NCBI GenBank assembly: GCA_050330095.1
Contig: JBHJOC010000035.1
Coordinates: forward strand, 16,433 to 80,432
Length of the DNA: 64,000 bases
DNA from: JBCBWG01 sp036804185
Lineage (GTDB): Bacteria > Pseudomonadota > Alphaproteobacteria > Rhizobiales > Hyphomicrobiaceae
Reading direction: 5' to 3'
Each line of letters starts with the position of its first letter. Position 1 is the first letter of the stretch. The position numbers were made by a program, and so were the translations under genes. The notes beneath the pieces were generated by a model, which worked only from the letters and a program-made list of their open reading frames with translations, did no database searches and had not been told where the DNA came from. Positions 33,865 through 43,450 of the stretch are shown here, piece after piece.

Positions 33865-35151
33865 ATGGGAGCACTTGGCAACATGATCGGGCAAGGGCTG
33901 ATCGCGGTCGTCGCAATACCTCTCATTGCCTGGTTGATCTCGGAGAACAGGTCGGCAATCGCAAAGCGGGACTTGGCGGTGCTCGTGTTCGGCACACTGG
34001 CGTTGCAGACGGGGCTCGCCGTTGCCTTGTTGTTGATGCCGTGGACGCGGGCGGTCTTCGACGGGCTCGGCAACGCAGTGCTCGCGCTTCAAGCTGCAAC
34101 GGATGCAGGGGCGCGGCTGCTGTTCGGTTATCTCGCGGGCGGCCCGTCGCCCTTCGCTGAAACAGACCCGCAGCACCTCTACATCGTCGCGTTTCGCGTC
34201 TTGCCGATGATTCTGGTCCTGTCGGCGCTCGTACGGCTTCTTTATTACTGGGGTGTGCTCCAGCGTGTCGTGCAGGGCTTCGCCTGGGCGCTGCAGCGGA
34301 CGTTCGGCACCGGTGGGCCGCTCAGCACGGGAGCTGCCGCGAGCATTTTTCTCGGGCTAGTTGAAGCGCCGCTCGTCATCAAGCCTTACGTCGCCGCCAT
34401 GGGGCGGGGTGCCCTGTTCGCCGTCATGGCGTGCACGATGGCAACGGTCGCTGGCACGGTGATGGCGCTTTACGCCGCGATCCTCTCGTCAGCGGTCGAT
34501 GGCGCGGCTGGCCACATCATAGCAGCGTCCCTCATCAACGTACCTGCTGCTCTGATGTTGTCGCGTCTTGCGGTTCCAGACGGTTTTCTCGGCGGCGCAG
34601 ACGGCAGCGAAATCCGTTTCGAAACGCCACCGCAGAGCAGCATGGATGCAATTGCGCAAGGCACCCTGGACGGCGTCTCACTGGTTGCAGGCGTGGCTGC
34701 GATGCTCATCGTCATGATCTCGCTGGTGGCGCTCGTCAACGGCATGCTTGGCGGATTGGGCGAAGTAGCTGGCGCACCGATCACGCTCCAGCGGATCCTG
34801 GGCGTCCTGGCCGCTCCGCTCGCGTTTGCCATCGGCATTCCCTGGGAAGAGGCGACGGCGGCCGGCGCGTTGATTGGCCAGAAGGTCGTACTCAACGAGT
34901 TCCTGGCCTACCTCGAATTGATCCGTCAGCCACCGGACGCCTTGAGCGACCGTTCGAGATTGATCCTCACCTATGCACTCTGCGGGTTCGCAAATCTTGG
35001 CTCACTCGGTATTCTTATCGGCGGCCTCGCTGCGATGGTGCCGGAACGACGGGCCGAGATCGTCGAACTGGCGCCGCGTGCGCTGCTGATCGGCTTTCTC
35101 GCCACTTTGCTGTCAGCTGCGATCGTGAGCCTGCTCATCTGGCCAACATGA
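33865..35151 (+). CDS. Concentrative nucleoside transporter (CNT/NupC family)
   Basis: Inner-membrane cation-coupled nucleoside importer of 428 residues with about ten hydrophobic segments. Family hallmarks are the GGPLSTGAAASIFLGLVEAPLVIKPY segment (substrate- and ion-binding hairpin), the ATVAGTVMALY stretch, and the C-terminal LIGQKVVLNEFLAYLEL and LTYALCGFANLGSLGILIGGL motifs. The start ATG has no strong ribosome-binding site. Whether it prefers protons or sodium cannot be decided; a sodium channel gene lies 4 kb away. About 90 bases separate it from the AbrB-type gene. Confidence 0.93.
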   Translation: MGALGNMIGQGLIAVVAIPLIAWLISENRSAIAKRDLAVLVFGTLALQTGLAVALLLMPWTRAVFDGLGNAVLALQAATDAGARLLFGYLAGGPSPFAETDPQHLYIVAFRVLPMILVLSALVRLLYYWGVLQRVVQGFAWALQRTFGTGGPLSTGAAASIFLGLVEAPLVIKPYVAAMGRGALFAVMACTMATVAGTVMALYAAILSSAVDGAAGHIIAASLINVPAALMLSRLAVPDGFLGGADGSEIRFETPPQSSMDAIAQGTLDGVSLVAGVAAMLIVMISLVALVNGMLGGLGEVAGAPITLQRILGVLAAPLAFAIGIPWEEATAAGALIGQKVVLNEFLAYLELIRQPPDALSDRSRLILTYALCGFANLGSLGILIGGLAAMVPERRAEIVELAPRALLIGFLATLLSAAIVSLLIWPT

Positions 35152-35242
35152 TGCAGAATCCGGCGCGAGCGTTGTCTCTGAGCAAGCTTGTCCCATACGT
35201 TCCGACCGAGATGCCTTCGAGAGCCACCGATCCAAACCAACG

Positions 35243-36376
35243 ATGCAGAAGCGAACGCCCTCCGTTTCAGATCAGGCCACGGGCAGCTGGCTCGACAGGA
35301 GCCTCGCGCTCGCCAAGGCTCGGCTGCCTGGGATCTTGCTGTCGTTCGCGCTCGCCTGCGCTGGCGCCCTCGTCTTCATCTGGATCGAGGCGCCGCTGCC
35401 CGTCTTCCTCGGTGCCCTGACGTTCTGCCTGGTCGCCTCCATCGCACGCCTGCCATTGTTGCGCCCGCGCTCGCTTTCGATCCCGATGCGCATCGTGCTC
35501 GGTGTGGCAGTCGGCAGCGCCTTCACTCCAGCACTCCTCGGTCGCGCCAATGAACTGGCCCTGAGCCTTGCTCTGATCGTGCCGTTCTCTGCGCTGATCA
35601 CGCTGCTCGGCTTTGTATTCTACACCCGCGTCGCAGGATTCGATCGGCCGACGGCCTTTTTCGGGTCTGTCCCTGGCGGGCTCACGGACATGGTCACCAT
35701 GAGTGAGGACGCAGGTGCGAACCAGAGGGCCGTGACACTCCTTTCCGCGGTCCGCATGGTCCTGATTGTGTTCGCCGTCCCGCTTTATATGCAATTCGTC
35801 GCCGGTGCGGCTGTCGGCGGTGCCGTGATCAACACGATCCATATCTGGGAGATGGAGGTTTGGGATGCCTTCGTCCTGTTGGCGCTCGGCGTCAGCGGGT
35901 GGTGGATCGCCAGGCGGCTTGGGATTGCCGGAGCTGCGATCGTCGGGCCGATGATCCTGAGCGGCGCATTCCACGCCGGTGGCGTGACAGCGGCAAAGGT
36001 GCCAACCGAGTTGCTCATCCTGGCGCAGTTGACGCTCGGCATTCTGCTTGGCGCTCAGTTTCGCGGGCTGACGTTGCGCGAACTCTCGAAATGGGTGGCC
36101 TGGGGCGCGGTGTTCTCGACCGTCTTGATCGGACTTACGCTCGCCGTCGCCCATGGCGTGGCACGAATGACCGGAGCTGATCCGATCTCGGTGTTGATCG
36201 CCTTCGCGCCCGGTGGTCAGTCGGAGCTGAACCTGCTGGCGATCGTCCTTAACCTTGATGTCGCGTTCATCGCCCTGCACCACCTCGTGCGCGTCGCAGC
36301 CGTCATCATCGGGGCGCAGATTGTGTTTCGGCTGAACCCCGGTTGGAAGAAGGCAAGCCCGCGCGGGCTCGAGTGA
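35243..36376 (+). CDS. AbrB-type integral membrane protein (PF05145)
   Basis: Polytopic inner-membrane protein of 377 residues with about ten hydrophobic segments in two repeated halves (membrane AbrB duplication). The repeat signature is FFGSVPGGLTDMV in the first half and LIAFAPGGQSELNLLAI in the second. Members are often labelled ammonia monooxygenase or regulator, but neither name is supported biochemically; transport or ammonium tolerance has been suggested. It may be cotranscribed with the nucleoside transporter. Function unknown. Confidence 0.88.
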   Translation: MQKRTPSVSDQATGSWLDRSLALAKARLPGILLSFALACAGALVFIWIEAPLPVFLGALTFCLVASIARLPLLRPRSLSIPMRIVLGVAVGSAFTPALLGRANELALSLALIVPFSALITLLGFVFYTRVAGFDRPTAFFGSVPGGLTDMVTMSEDAGANQRAVTLLSAVRMVLIVFAVPLYMQFVAGAAVGGAVINTIHIWEMEVWDAFVLLALGVSGWWIARRLGIAGAAIVGPMILSGAFHAGGVTAAKVPTELLILAQLTLGILLGAQFRGLTLRELSKWVAWGAVFSTVLIGLTLAVAHGVARMTGADPISVLIAFAPGGQSELNLLAIVLNLDVAFIALHHLVRVAAVIIGAQIVFRLNPGWKKASPRGLE

Positions 36377-36433
36377 TCGTCTGCTACGATGGCCTGATGG
36401 GCAGGATGGTTCTGCCAGCGCAGATGGCCCCCA

Positions 36434-37456
36434 TCAGTCCCACACCATGGTGTCACGGTGGCCGATGGCGGCTCCGTGTTTCTCGAGCCATCGCTGCGCC
36501 TCACCACGACCGGCCTCGTGAAGATAGGAAATCAGATCGCCTGTCGGCCTGATTTTTGATTCGCGGTCGAGCGGCGTTGTGTGACGGTCGGCCAGGATGC
36601 GGTGAAAACGGTGGCGGTGGAGGCGCGCAACATGGGCCTCGCTTGTCTTTAGAAAGCGACTGTCCGGGAGCGCCTTGGCGCGTGCGATCTCTGCGAGGTC
36701 GCGCAGATAGCCTTGATTGAACATCAGCGTCTCGGCCCGGTCCGAGATGTCCCGCAACGTCTTCGGAACGGCTGCCACTTCCACGGGGTTGATCTGCACG
36801 ATCAGGGTGTCGAGATGCGGCGAGGCGGTGCCAAGCGTGATCAGGTCAGGGTTGGCTGAAAAACCGCCGTCCCAGTACGCACGGCCGTCGATGACGACGG
36901 CATGGTGGAGGAGCGGGAGGCAGGCGGACGCGAGCACGACATCGACGGTCAGCTCGGCCGTCGAGAAGATGCGCGCGCGTCCGGTTGCAACGTCGGTTGC
37001 CGCGATCAGCAGTTCGCAGGGTTTCAAGTTGCGAATGCGGTCGAAGTCGATCGTTTGCGTCAGCAGCTTGCGCAGTGGGTCAAACTTGAGCGGATTGAAT
37101 TCGTAAGGCGACAGCACCGCGCCCATCGAGGCGGCACTGCGTACGACGCCGGTCATGAACGGGTTCAGCTTGGCAAGGTCGGGCACCTGAGCATCGACCA
37201 CGCCATGCCAGACCGCATGCAGTGTGTCGATCGCGCTTTCAGGCCCGCCGGCTGCGAGCCCGTTCGCGACGGCGACCGCATTCACCGCTCCCGCACTCGT
37301 GCCGCTGATCCAGCCGATCTCGAGGCCAGGCTCGCGCAGTAGCCGGTCGAGCACGCCCCAGGTGAACGCGCCGTGCGCGCCGCCGCCCTGGAGTGCGAGG
37401 TTGATTACGCGTCTTGGCTTGCGTTTGCGGAAGATGGTGTGCCCCCGAACCGTCAT
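36434..37456 (-). CDS. Patatin-like phospholipase
   Basis: Serine acyl hydrolase of 340 residues. The oxyanion loop is QGGGAHGAFTWG (23-34), the nucleophile S54 sits in GTSAG (52-56), and the catalytic dyad is completed by D196 in WDGGFSANP. No signal peptide, so it is probably cytoplasmic or peripheral. It lies 190 bases downstream of the PhoD-like gene on the same strand, so cotranscription is possible. Substrate unknown: phospholipid and polyhydroxybutyrate have both been proposed for family members. Confidence 0.92.
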   Translation of the reverse strand: MTVRGHTIFRKRKPRRVINLALQGGGAHGAFTWGVLDRLLREPGLEIGWISGTSAGAVNAVAVANGLAAGGPESAIDTLHAVWHGVVDAQVPDLAKLNPFMTGVVRSAASMGAVLSPYEFNPLKFDPLRKLLTQTIDFDRIRNLKPCELLIAATDVATGRARIFSTAELTVDVVLASACLPLLHHAVVIDGRAYWDGGFSANPDLITLGTASPHLDTLIVQINPVEVAAVPKTLRDISDRAETLMFNQGYLRDLAEIARAKALPDSRFLKTSEAHVARLHRHRFHRILADRHTTPLDRESKIRPTGDLISYLHEAGRGEAQRWLEKHGAAIGHRDTMVWD

Positions 37457-37647
37457 GCTGCCAGCCGGCAGCGATCGCAGAACGTCGCCATCGCTCTAGC
37501 GGTGTCGGCATCCTTCGGCCAGAGCGCTGCTGCTTCAAGGCCCACGTCTGTCGAAACTGACGGCGGCTTGGCCAGCGGAAGCGATCGTGCGAGGCGAGGC
37601 AGGCTCGGCAGAGCGCTTGCCTTGCGACGCCAGCGCGACAGCTTCGC

Positions 37648-38889
37648 TCACCCGGCGGTGAGGCCGAGCGCTTCAAAGGTTACACGATATTCTGCAAGCG
37701 TGTCGCCGCCGATCCCTTGGAGCTTCAGGGTGAGCGCCCTCGCATCCCAATCCACTTCGATGATGCCGAAATTTTCCTGGTGGAAAATCTCGCTGACCAG
37801 TGGCGCCATGCGCTCATCGCGCGACGGTCCATACGAGCGATTGAGCGAACTCGAGGTCAGTTCGACGATCGCGAAGTCACCGGCTTCGGACTGCTGCGGC
37901 GAATCGAAGATCGCTCCGCTGTGGCGGTCGCCGGACACGAACACAACACCTCGGGCCCCGGTTTCCGCGACAACCCGCATCAAACGATCACGCTCCAGCG
38001 GCAAGTTGCCCCAGCGTTCCCAACCGTGACCGTTCGCAAGAACCTGGATGCTCGATGCGATGATTCTGAGGTCGGCAGGCTTGCGAAGCTCGGCCTCGAG
38101 CCAAGCCCACTGTGCTTCGCCGAGGAGCGTTTTGGCTGGGTCGGCGTCGGGCTCATATTTGCCCCAATGCGGGAATGCCTCACTCTTGGGCTTCAAAGGC
38201 GAGCGGAAAGATCGCGTGTCGAGGAAGATCAGTTGAATGCGCCGCCCCTCGGGACCGACCGTTTGCGAATAAGAGATCCCGCCATCCGGTGACTGAGCCT
38301 CCGGCAGCTGGAACGCTGAGCGGAAGAGCTCCGCGGCCTCGCGCTGAAACTCCCAGCCAGCTCCGCCATCGTTGAGGCCGTAGTCGTGATCGTCCCACGT
38401 GGCGAGCACTGGAACGACCCGCCGCAGCGCAACGACTTCGTCGCGTCCGAGCTGTTTTGCGTAGGCGCGGGCGAGCTCGTTCGGATCGCCGGCTCTGATG
38501 TCGCCATAGACGTTGTCGCCGAGCATGAGGAGGAGATCGGGTTTAGCGGCGATAAGATCGGCCAGGATCGGCATGGGGTGATCCTGGTGCAGGCAGGAGG
38601 CGACTGCAATCCGGGTCAGGACTGCCTCGGCTGAGGGTCTGAGCCACGGCGGATCGACGGTGAGCGTCATCAATTCGGCGGTTCGAGGCTCAGCGGTCGG
38701 TTCGGTCCCCGGCCGGCCGGCATTCGAAGGCGGCGGTGCCGCGGCTTCTTGTTGCCGATCGTTCACACCGGTCGCTTGAGGCAACTCGCGGGTCAGCATC
38801 AGTGCGCCGAGGCCAACCATGGCCGCGAGCATGGACAGCGACATCACGAGACCGAACCGTCCGCCCCACCAAGGTTGCTGCTTTGCCAT
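37648..38889 (-). CDS. PhoD-like metallophosphoesterase
   Basis: Exported or membrane-anchored phosphatase of 413 residues. A hydrophobic N-terminal segment (FGLVMSLSMLAAMVGLGALML) acts as signal or anchor. The metal-site motifs are IAVASCLHQDHP, LLMLGDNVYGD, WDDHDYGLNDGG and FVSGDRHSGAIF, in the order found in PhoD-type alkaline phosphatases. It lacks the twin-arginine signal and N-terminal Ig-like domain of classical PhoD, so it belongs to the shorter subgroup. GGAGGGG precedes the ATG. I see no Pho box upstream. Confidence 0.9.
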   Translation of the reverse strand: MAKQQPWWGGRFGLVMSLSMLAAMVGLGALMLTRELPQATGVNDRQQEAAAPPPSNAGRPGTEPTAEPRTAELMTLTVDPPWLRPSAEAVLTRIAVASCLHQDHPMPILADLIAAKPDLLLMLGDNVYGDIRAGDPNELARAYAKQLGRDEVVALRRVVPVLATWDDHDYGLNDGGAGWEFQREAAELFRSAFQLPEAQSPDGGISYSQTVGPEGRRIQLIFLDTRSFRSPLKPKSEAFPHWGKYEPDADPAKTLLGEAQWAWLEAELRKPADLRIIASSIQVLANGHGWERWGNLPLERDRLMRVVAETGARGVVFVSGDRHSGAIFDSPQQSEAGDFAIVELTSSSLNRSYGPSRDERMAPLVSEIFHQENFGIIEVDWDARALTLKLQGIGGDTLAEYRVTFEALGLTAG

Positions 38890-38980
38890 CGATCCCCTCC
38901 ACTCAAAGGTCGCCAGACTGATCCAAAGCTACTCGATCGACGCCGAGGCCCGACAATGCCGGTGCAGGGATGGGCCTGCT

Positions 38981-39865
38981 TCAGGGCGTGGTCCCCCCGT
39001 CGCGTGCTTCGCCCTTTTCGACGAGACCGCGAATGTCAGCGCGAAGTGCTGCGATCTCCGCGGCGAGACTTTGATACTCGCTCTTTGTAATCTCGATGAC
39101 GGCGTCCTGGGTTTCGTGCGCCTGGCTCTGCATCGCATCGACGACGATCCCGATGAACAGGTTCAGGACCGCAAACGTTACGATCATGATGTAGGGCACG
39201 AACAGCAGCCACGCGAGCGGGTAGACCTCCATCACCGGCCGCACGATGCCCATCGACCAGCTTTCGAGCGTCATGATCTGGAATAGCGTGTAGAGCGATG
39301 CCCCAAGTGTGCCGAACCACTCGGGGAATCTGTCTCCGAATAGTTTGGTCGCCATCACAGCAAACACATAGTTGATCAGAGCCAAGAGCAATAGGATGGC
39401 CCCCATGCTCGGGATCGCGGTCAGGAGCGAGGCAACGACACGCCGTAACGCAGGCACCACCGAAATCAGGCGAAGAACGCGCAGGATTCTAAGCGCCCGC
39501 AAGACGGACAGACTACCTGACTGCGGTATCAGCGAGATGGCAACGATCACGGTGTCGAACCAGGACCAGGGGTCGCGGTAGAAGCGCAGACCGTGCGCAT
39601 AGATTTTGAGCGCCAACTCGACGACAAAAATCGCGATGAAACATGTGTCGAGTGCTGCGAGCTGCGGGCCGATGGCGGCTGACACGGTCGCGCTTGTTTC
39701 CAGTCCGAGGGTCACCGCATTGAGGATGATGACGGCAATGATGAAGTGCTCGAACCGTCTGTTGGTCACGAGGGCGCGGACGCGCTGGCGCAAGGGGGCT
39801 TCGCCGCCCGGGTCGCCATTTCGCTTCGGCATGTTGGTGGCGAGTGCGAGGCGCAACTGCTTCAT
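38981..39865 (-). CDS. Bacterial voltage-gated sodium channel (BacNaV/NaChBac family)
   Basis: Six-helix ion channel of 294 residues. S1 begins FEHFIIAVIILNAVTLGLE; S4 carries arginines every third residue (R123, R126, R129, R132) followed by the S4-S5 linker; the pore helix ends in the selectivity filter TLESWSM (199-205). The glutamate E201 of TLESW is the sodium-selective ring of NaChBac. S6 is FAVLNLFIGIVVDAM, followed by a coiled coil (YQSLAAEIAALRADIRGLVEKGE) that tetramerises the channel. GGGAG precedes the ATG. Family and likely ion are clear; physiological role (motility, pH, osmotic) is not. Confidence 0.95.
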   Translation of the reverse strand: MKQLRLALATNMPKRNGDPGGEAPLRQRVRALVTNRRFEHFIIAVIILNAVTLGLETSATVSAAIGPQLAALDTCFIAIFVVELALKIYAHGLRFYRDPWSWFDTVIVAISLIPQSGSLSVLRALRILRVLRLISVVPALRRVVASLLTAIPSMGAILLLLALINYVFAVMATKLFGDRFPEWFGTLGASLYTLFQIMTLESWSMGIVRPVMEVYPLAWLLFVPYIMIVTFAVLNLFIGIVVDAMQSQAHETQDAVIEITKSEYQSLAAEIAALRADIRGLVEKGEARDGGTTP

Positions 39866-39946
39866 GTCGTCTCCCTCTTCCGTAACGCGCCGCTCACATG
39901 CGGTCGGCCGTGGCAAAGGGCAATGGTGGCAGGAGTGCTACACTGC

Positions 39947-41248
39947 TCAGGCCTTCAAGCAGTAAAAGAAGCCGGTTGCTGTGCCGATCCAGATCGTGCC
40001 GTCGACGATGCATGGCGAGGAGAGGATTCGGCCGTCCAGGCGCACCTTCCAGACTTCGCTGCCTGTCGCGGCGTCGAGGCAATAGAGGTGATAGTCGCGC
40101 GAGCCGAACACGACCTTGCCGTCGACAACCGCTGGCGATGACCAAATTCCGCCCTTTGTTTCAAAGGCCCAGATCAGCGTGCCATCGGTTGCATCCACGC
40201 AGTGGAGGCGCCCGTCTTCGGCGCCGATCCAAAGCCTGTTGCCCACGACGGCTGGCGTCGAATAGTGGCCCCCTGTTCTGTGGCGCGTCCTCCAGACTTC
40301 TTTGCCAGTCTCGCGCTCAAAGCAATAGACGCGCGGTGCGCGCTCTTCTGCGGCGGCATAGACGAAGTCACCAGCCACCACGGGCGAGGCATCGGTGTCG
40401 TCATAGGTGCGTGCGCGCCAGCGGATGGCACCTGTTCCAAGGTCGAGCGAGACGAGTTCGCCGGCATAGGTCGTGATGTAAAGCTCTCCGTCAGCAATCG
40501 CGGGCGAGCTTTCGGCACCCTTGTGGCTGGCGTGGTCCTTGCCCTTCGTGCCGCCCACAAACGTTTTCCAATGGTGCTTGCCCGTCGCCGGGTTGAGGGC
40601 GCGCACGAAACCACTCTCGCCTGCGATATAGAGCCGGCCATCCACGACGACAGGCGAGCTGTCGCAGTGTTGCCCCGTGTCGATCGTCCAGACGCCAGCG
40701 CCCGTCGCAGCGTCGATACAGCGCAGCTTTTGGTCGGTATTCCCGACGTAGAGGCGGTTCTGGTAAACGCAGATCGAGCTTTTGAACATGCCCGGTGCCT
40801 GATGCTGCCAGGCGACTTCACCGGTCTCGGCATCGAGCGCGTAGACGTAGCCGCCGAGTGAGCCGAAGAAGACGGTATCGTCGACCTTCACCGCGCTTCC
40901 CGTCCAACCCGTACCCGACCACCAGATGAAAGCTCCGCCCCGCCGGCGGCGCATTCCAGCGGTCTTGAACCGCCAAGCGACCGATGGTTGGGTTTCAGGG
41001 AGCGGACCCGTCCCATAGAACGATCGGGCAGCGTTGCCGCGGAACATCAGCACGGTCTCGGTCGAAGACGAGCCCGTACCGTAGGTCCACGGCGGCAGGT
41101 CGATCGGCGCGCGCTTCTGCGCAGTGCCCGTACGGGAACGAGCAGGGTTTGCAACAGCCCCTGTGCTGGGCAGCCCAAGTGCCACGCCACCGGCTGCAAG
41201 GCCCAGAACAACCTCGCGCCGGCTTGAGGGTTTCGATGCGGCACCCAT
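39947..41248 (-). CDS. Tat-exported PQQ-like beta-propeller repeat protein
   Basis: Protein of 433 residues with a twin-arginine signal (SRREVVLGLAAGGVALGL), so it is exported folded. The body holds about seven blades of the form VYALDAETGEVAWQHQ, RCIDAATGAGVWTID, LYCLDAATGSEVWKV. This is the PQQ-binding-like propeller seen in BamB and in quinoprotein dehydrogenases. I cannot confirm catalytic Asp or PQQ ligands, and BamB is normally a Sec lipoprotein, so it may be a binding scaffold. AAAGG precedes the chosen ATG. Confidence 0.85.
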   Translation of the reverse strand: MGAASKPSSRREVVLGLAAGGVALGLPSTGAVANPARSRTGTAQKRAPIDLPPWTYGTGSSSTETVLMFRGNAARSFYGTGPLPETQPSVAWRFKTAGMRRRRGGAFIWWSGTGWTGSAVKVDDTVFFGSLGGYVYALDAETGEVAWQHQAPGMFKSSICVYQNRLYVGNTDQKLRCIDAATGAGVWTIDTGQHCDSSPVVVDGRLYIAGESGFVRALNPATGKHHWKTFVGGTKGKDHASHKGAESSPAIADGELYITTYAGELVSLDLGTGAIRWRARTYDDTDASPVVAGDFVYAAAEERAPRVYCFERETGKEVWRTRHRTGGHYSTPAVVGNRLWIGAEDGRLHCVDATDGTLIWAFETKGGIWSSPAVVDGKVVFGSRDYHLYCLDAATGSEVWKVRLDGRILSSPCIVDGTIWIGTATGFFYCLKA

Positions 41249-41434
41249 GATCGACCTTTCCGCGAACTGAACGTTCGCAGAATGATGCACTCAAGACGTT
41301 ACGATAAGGCTTCGCACGCCGTTGCGGTTGAATGACGGGTGGGTGATAGGTTTAAGCCACACGGTGTCATGGCGCCGTGACCGTCGTCTGCGCGTTGATC
41401 AGCCGCGCGCGGCTGCTCATCTGAGCCGTGGCTA

Positions 41435-42070
41435 TCAGCGAAACCGCTGCCTCAGCTCCGCGACAGCCTCTGATGTGAGCGGTTTCAGAGGACGACCTTC
41501 GAGCAGGAGAAACAGCTTGGCCGTTTCCTCAAGCTCTTCGACCGCGTCGGTCGCGGCCGCCAGCGTGCTGCCTGAGACGACGGGACCGTGGTTGGCCAGC
41601 AGAACTGCGTGGTGCGTGCCGGCGAGCCTGCCAACAGCTTCGGCGAGTGCGGTGTCGCCCGGCGGGAAATAAGGAACAATCGGCAGCTTCCCAACCCGCA
41701 TGACATAATACGCGGTAAGGGGCGGCAGGCAGTCATTGCAATCGACGTCGGCACGGCAGCTCACGGCCACCGAGTAGGTTGAGTGGAGGTGTACGACGGC
41801 TCCGGAACTCGGCCGCTGCTCATACATCGTGGTGTGCAGGAACGCTTCCTTCGTCGGCTGATCGCCACTGATGAGCCTGCCTGTCTCATCAAGCTTGGAA
41901 AGCTTCGCAGGATCGAGCGCACCAAAAGAAGAGCCGGTCGGCGTCATGATCCAACCACCGTCGGGGAGGCGTGCCGAGATATTGCCCGTTGAACCGTGCG
42001 TGAGCCGGCGTTCATACAGGGAGGCTGCGATCGTGCAGATCTGCTCGCGCAGTGCGGTTTCGGCACTCAT
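41435..42070 (-). CDS. otnC: 3-oxo-tetronate 4-phosphate decarboxylase (class II aldolase family)
   Basis: Zinc-dependent class II aldolase-like enzyme, 211 residues, which in its family decarboxylates 3-oxo-tetronate 4-phosphate to dihydroxyacetone phosphate. Visible features are LTHGSTGNISARL, the catalytic glutamate in PTKEAFLH, and metal histidines in VVHLHSTYS and LLANHGPVV. Its ATG overlaps the otnK stop (ATGA), so both are translated together. The usual dehydrogenase and isomerase partners are not adjacent. Confidence 0.9.
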   Translation of the reverse strand: MSAETALREQICTIAASLYERRLTHGSTGNISARLPDGGWIMTPTGSSFGALDPAKLSKLDETGRLISGDQPTKEAFLHTTMYEQRPSSGAVVHLHSTYSVAVSCRADVDCNDCLPPLTAYYVMRVGKLPIVPYFPPGDTALAEAVGRLAGTHHAVLLANHGPVVSGSTLAAATDAVEELEETAKLFLLLEGRPLKPLTSEAVAELRQRFR

Positions 42071-43332
42071 GACAGGTGCGACCAAGCTGTCCGAAAGATG
42101 CCAGGCTGGCCGAAGTTGCCAGACTTGAAAGCGATCGCGAGGCCCCGGTCATCAAGTGTGCGCACCCAAGGCACGCCAGGATCGATTTCCGGCCCGATCT
42201 CGATGGCCTTTATTTTCAAGGCCTCGCTGACGGCGCCCGAGGTCTCACCACCTGCGACGATGAGCTTTGTGAAGCCCGCAGCAGCGAGGCCCTTGGCCGT
42301 GCCAGCGATCGTTTGCTCGATCAGTGCGCCAACGGCTCCCTTGCCCCGCAAGGCCTGTGCGGCTTCAACGGCCTGTGGCGTATCGCTCGAATAGACAAGG
42401 ACCGGCTGGTCCCCCGATTGCCGAACCGCCCAGGTCAGGATCTGATCGACGGTCTCTGCGCCTGCCGCAATCGCATGCGGCTCGAGCTTCAAGGCCGGAT
42501 AACCCTCGCTGATCGCGTAGGCAACCTGCTCCCGCGTGGCCGCGCTGCAGGACCCTGCGAGAATCGCGGCCCTGCCGGGCTTGGCCGTAATACGGCTCTG
42601 CCCTTCCGTCTTCGCCAGCAGGCCTTGCGCGACGAAGTTGTCGGCAAGCCCCATCGCAACGCCGGAACCGCCCGTCACGAGCGGGTGATCCGCGACGGCC
42701 TTGCCAATCTCCATCAGGTCGTGGTCGCTGAGGGCGTCGACGACGGCGAAGCGGTGCCCGGCGCTCGCCAGCGACTGAAGCCGGTCCCGGATTGCTTGAT
42801 GTCCCCGTGCGACATCGGAATAGACGATCTGGCCGACGCGCATGGCGGTCTGGCGGGCGAGCACGCGCACGAGATTCGCGTCGCGCATCGGCGTCAGCGG
42901 ATGGTCCTTCATCGGGCTGTCGGAAAGAAGGGTCGTGCCGACGAACAGATGCCCCTGATAGATCGTCCGGGCGTTGGCCGGGAACGCCGGGCACACGATC
43001 GCGATCGGTGCTGCGAGTCGCGTTGCGAGCGCTTCGGCGACCGGTCCGATGTTGCCCTGGTCGGTGGAATCGAAGGTCGAACAATACTTGAAGAAAATCT
43101 GCCGGGCGCCTGCCTCCAGGAGCGAGTCAGCGCTCTGCAGGCTCCAGCCAACCGCCTCTTCGACGGGGGCGGTGCGCGATTTGAGCGCGACGACCACGGC
43201 GTCGTAGTGAGCATAGGGCCGTGCGTCGTCCAACACGCCCATGACCTGAACGGTTCTAAGGCCGCTGCGGGTCAGGATCAGGGCGAGGTCTGTGGCCCCG
43301 GTAATGTCGTCCGCGATGCATCCGAGCAGCAC
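42067..43332 (-). CDS. otnK: 3-oxo-tetronate kinase (DUF1537/four-carbon acid sugar kinase)
   Basis: ATP-dependent kinase of 421 residues acting on four-carbon acid sugars. The N-terminal domain opens LLGCIADDITGATDLALIL and has KYCSTFDSTDQGNIGPV and CPAFPANARTIYQGHLFVG; the C-terminal nucleotide-binding domain has IVAGGETSGAVSEAL and WVRTLDD. It starts with GTG, with AAGGA nine bases upstream. Coupled to otnC, giving a two-step conversion of a 3-oxo-tetronate to dihydroxyacetone phosphate. Confidence 0.93.
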   Translation of the reverse strand: MLLGCIADDITGATDLALILTRSGLRTVQVMGVLDDARPYAHYDAVVVALKSRTAPVEEAVGWSLQSADSLLEAGARQIFFKYCSTFDSTDQGNIGPVAEALATRLAAPIAIVCPAFPANARTIYQGHLFVGTTLLSDSPMKDHPLTPMRDANLVRVLARQTAMRVGQIVYSDVARGHQAIRDRLQSLASAGHRFAVVDALSDHDLMEIGKAVADHPLVTGGSGVAMGLADNFVAQGLLAKTEGQSRITAKPGRAAILAGSCSAATREQVAYAISEGYPALKLEPHAIAAGAETVDQILTWAVRQSGDQPVLVYSSDTPQAVEAAQALRGKGAVGALIEQTIAGTAKGLAAAGFTKLIVAGGETSGAVSEALKIKAIEIGPEIDPGVPWVRTLDDRGLAIAFKSGNFGQPGIFRTAWSHLS

Positions 43333-43450
43333 GTGTCATATTCCTTATACAGCGCCGGAGGAGCCAACGTTCCGGCGCCCAATCATCGCCCGATCCTGGT
43401 CCTGCTGCAACATGCGCGCTTGATTGCGCGCGTGGCGGTTGTCCGCGTTC

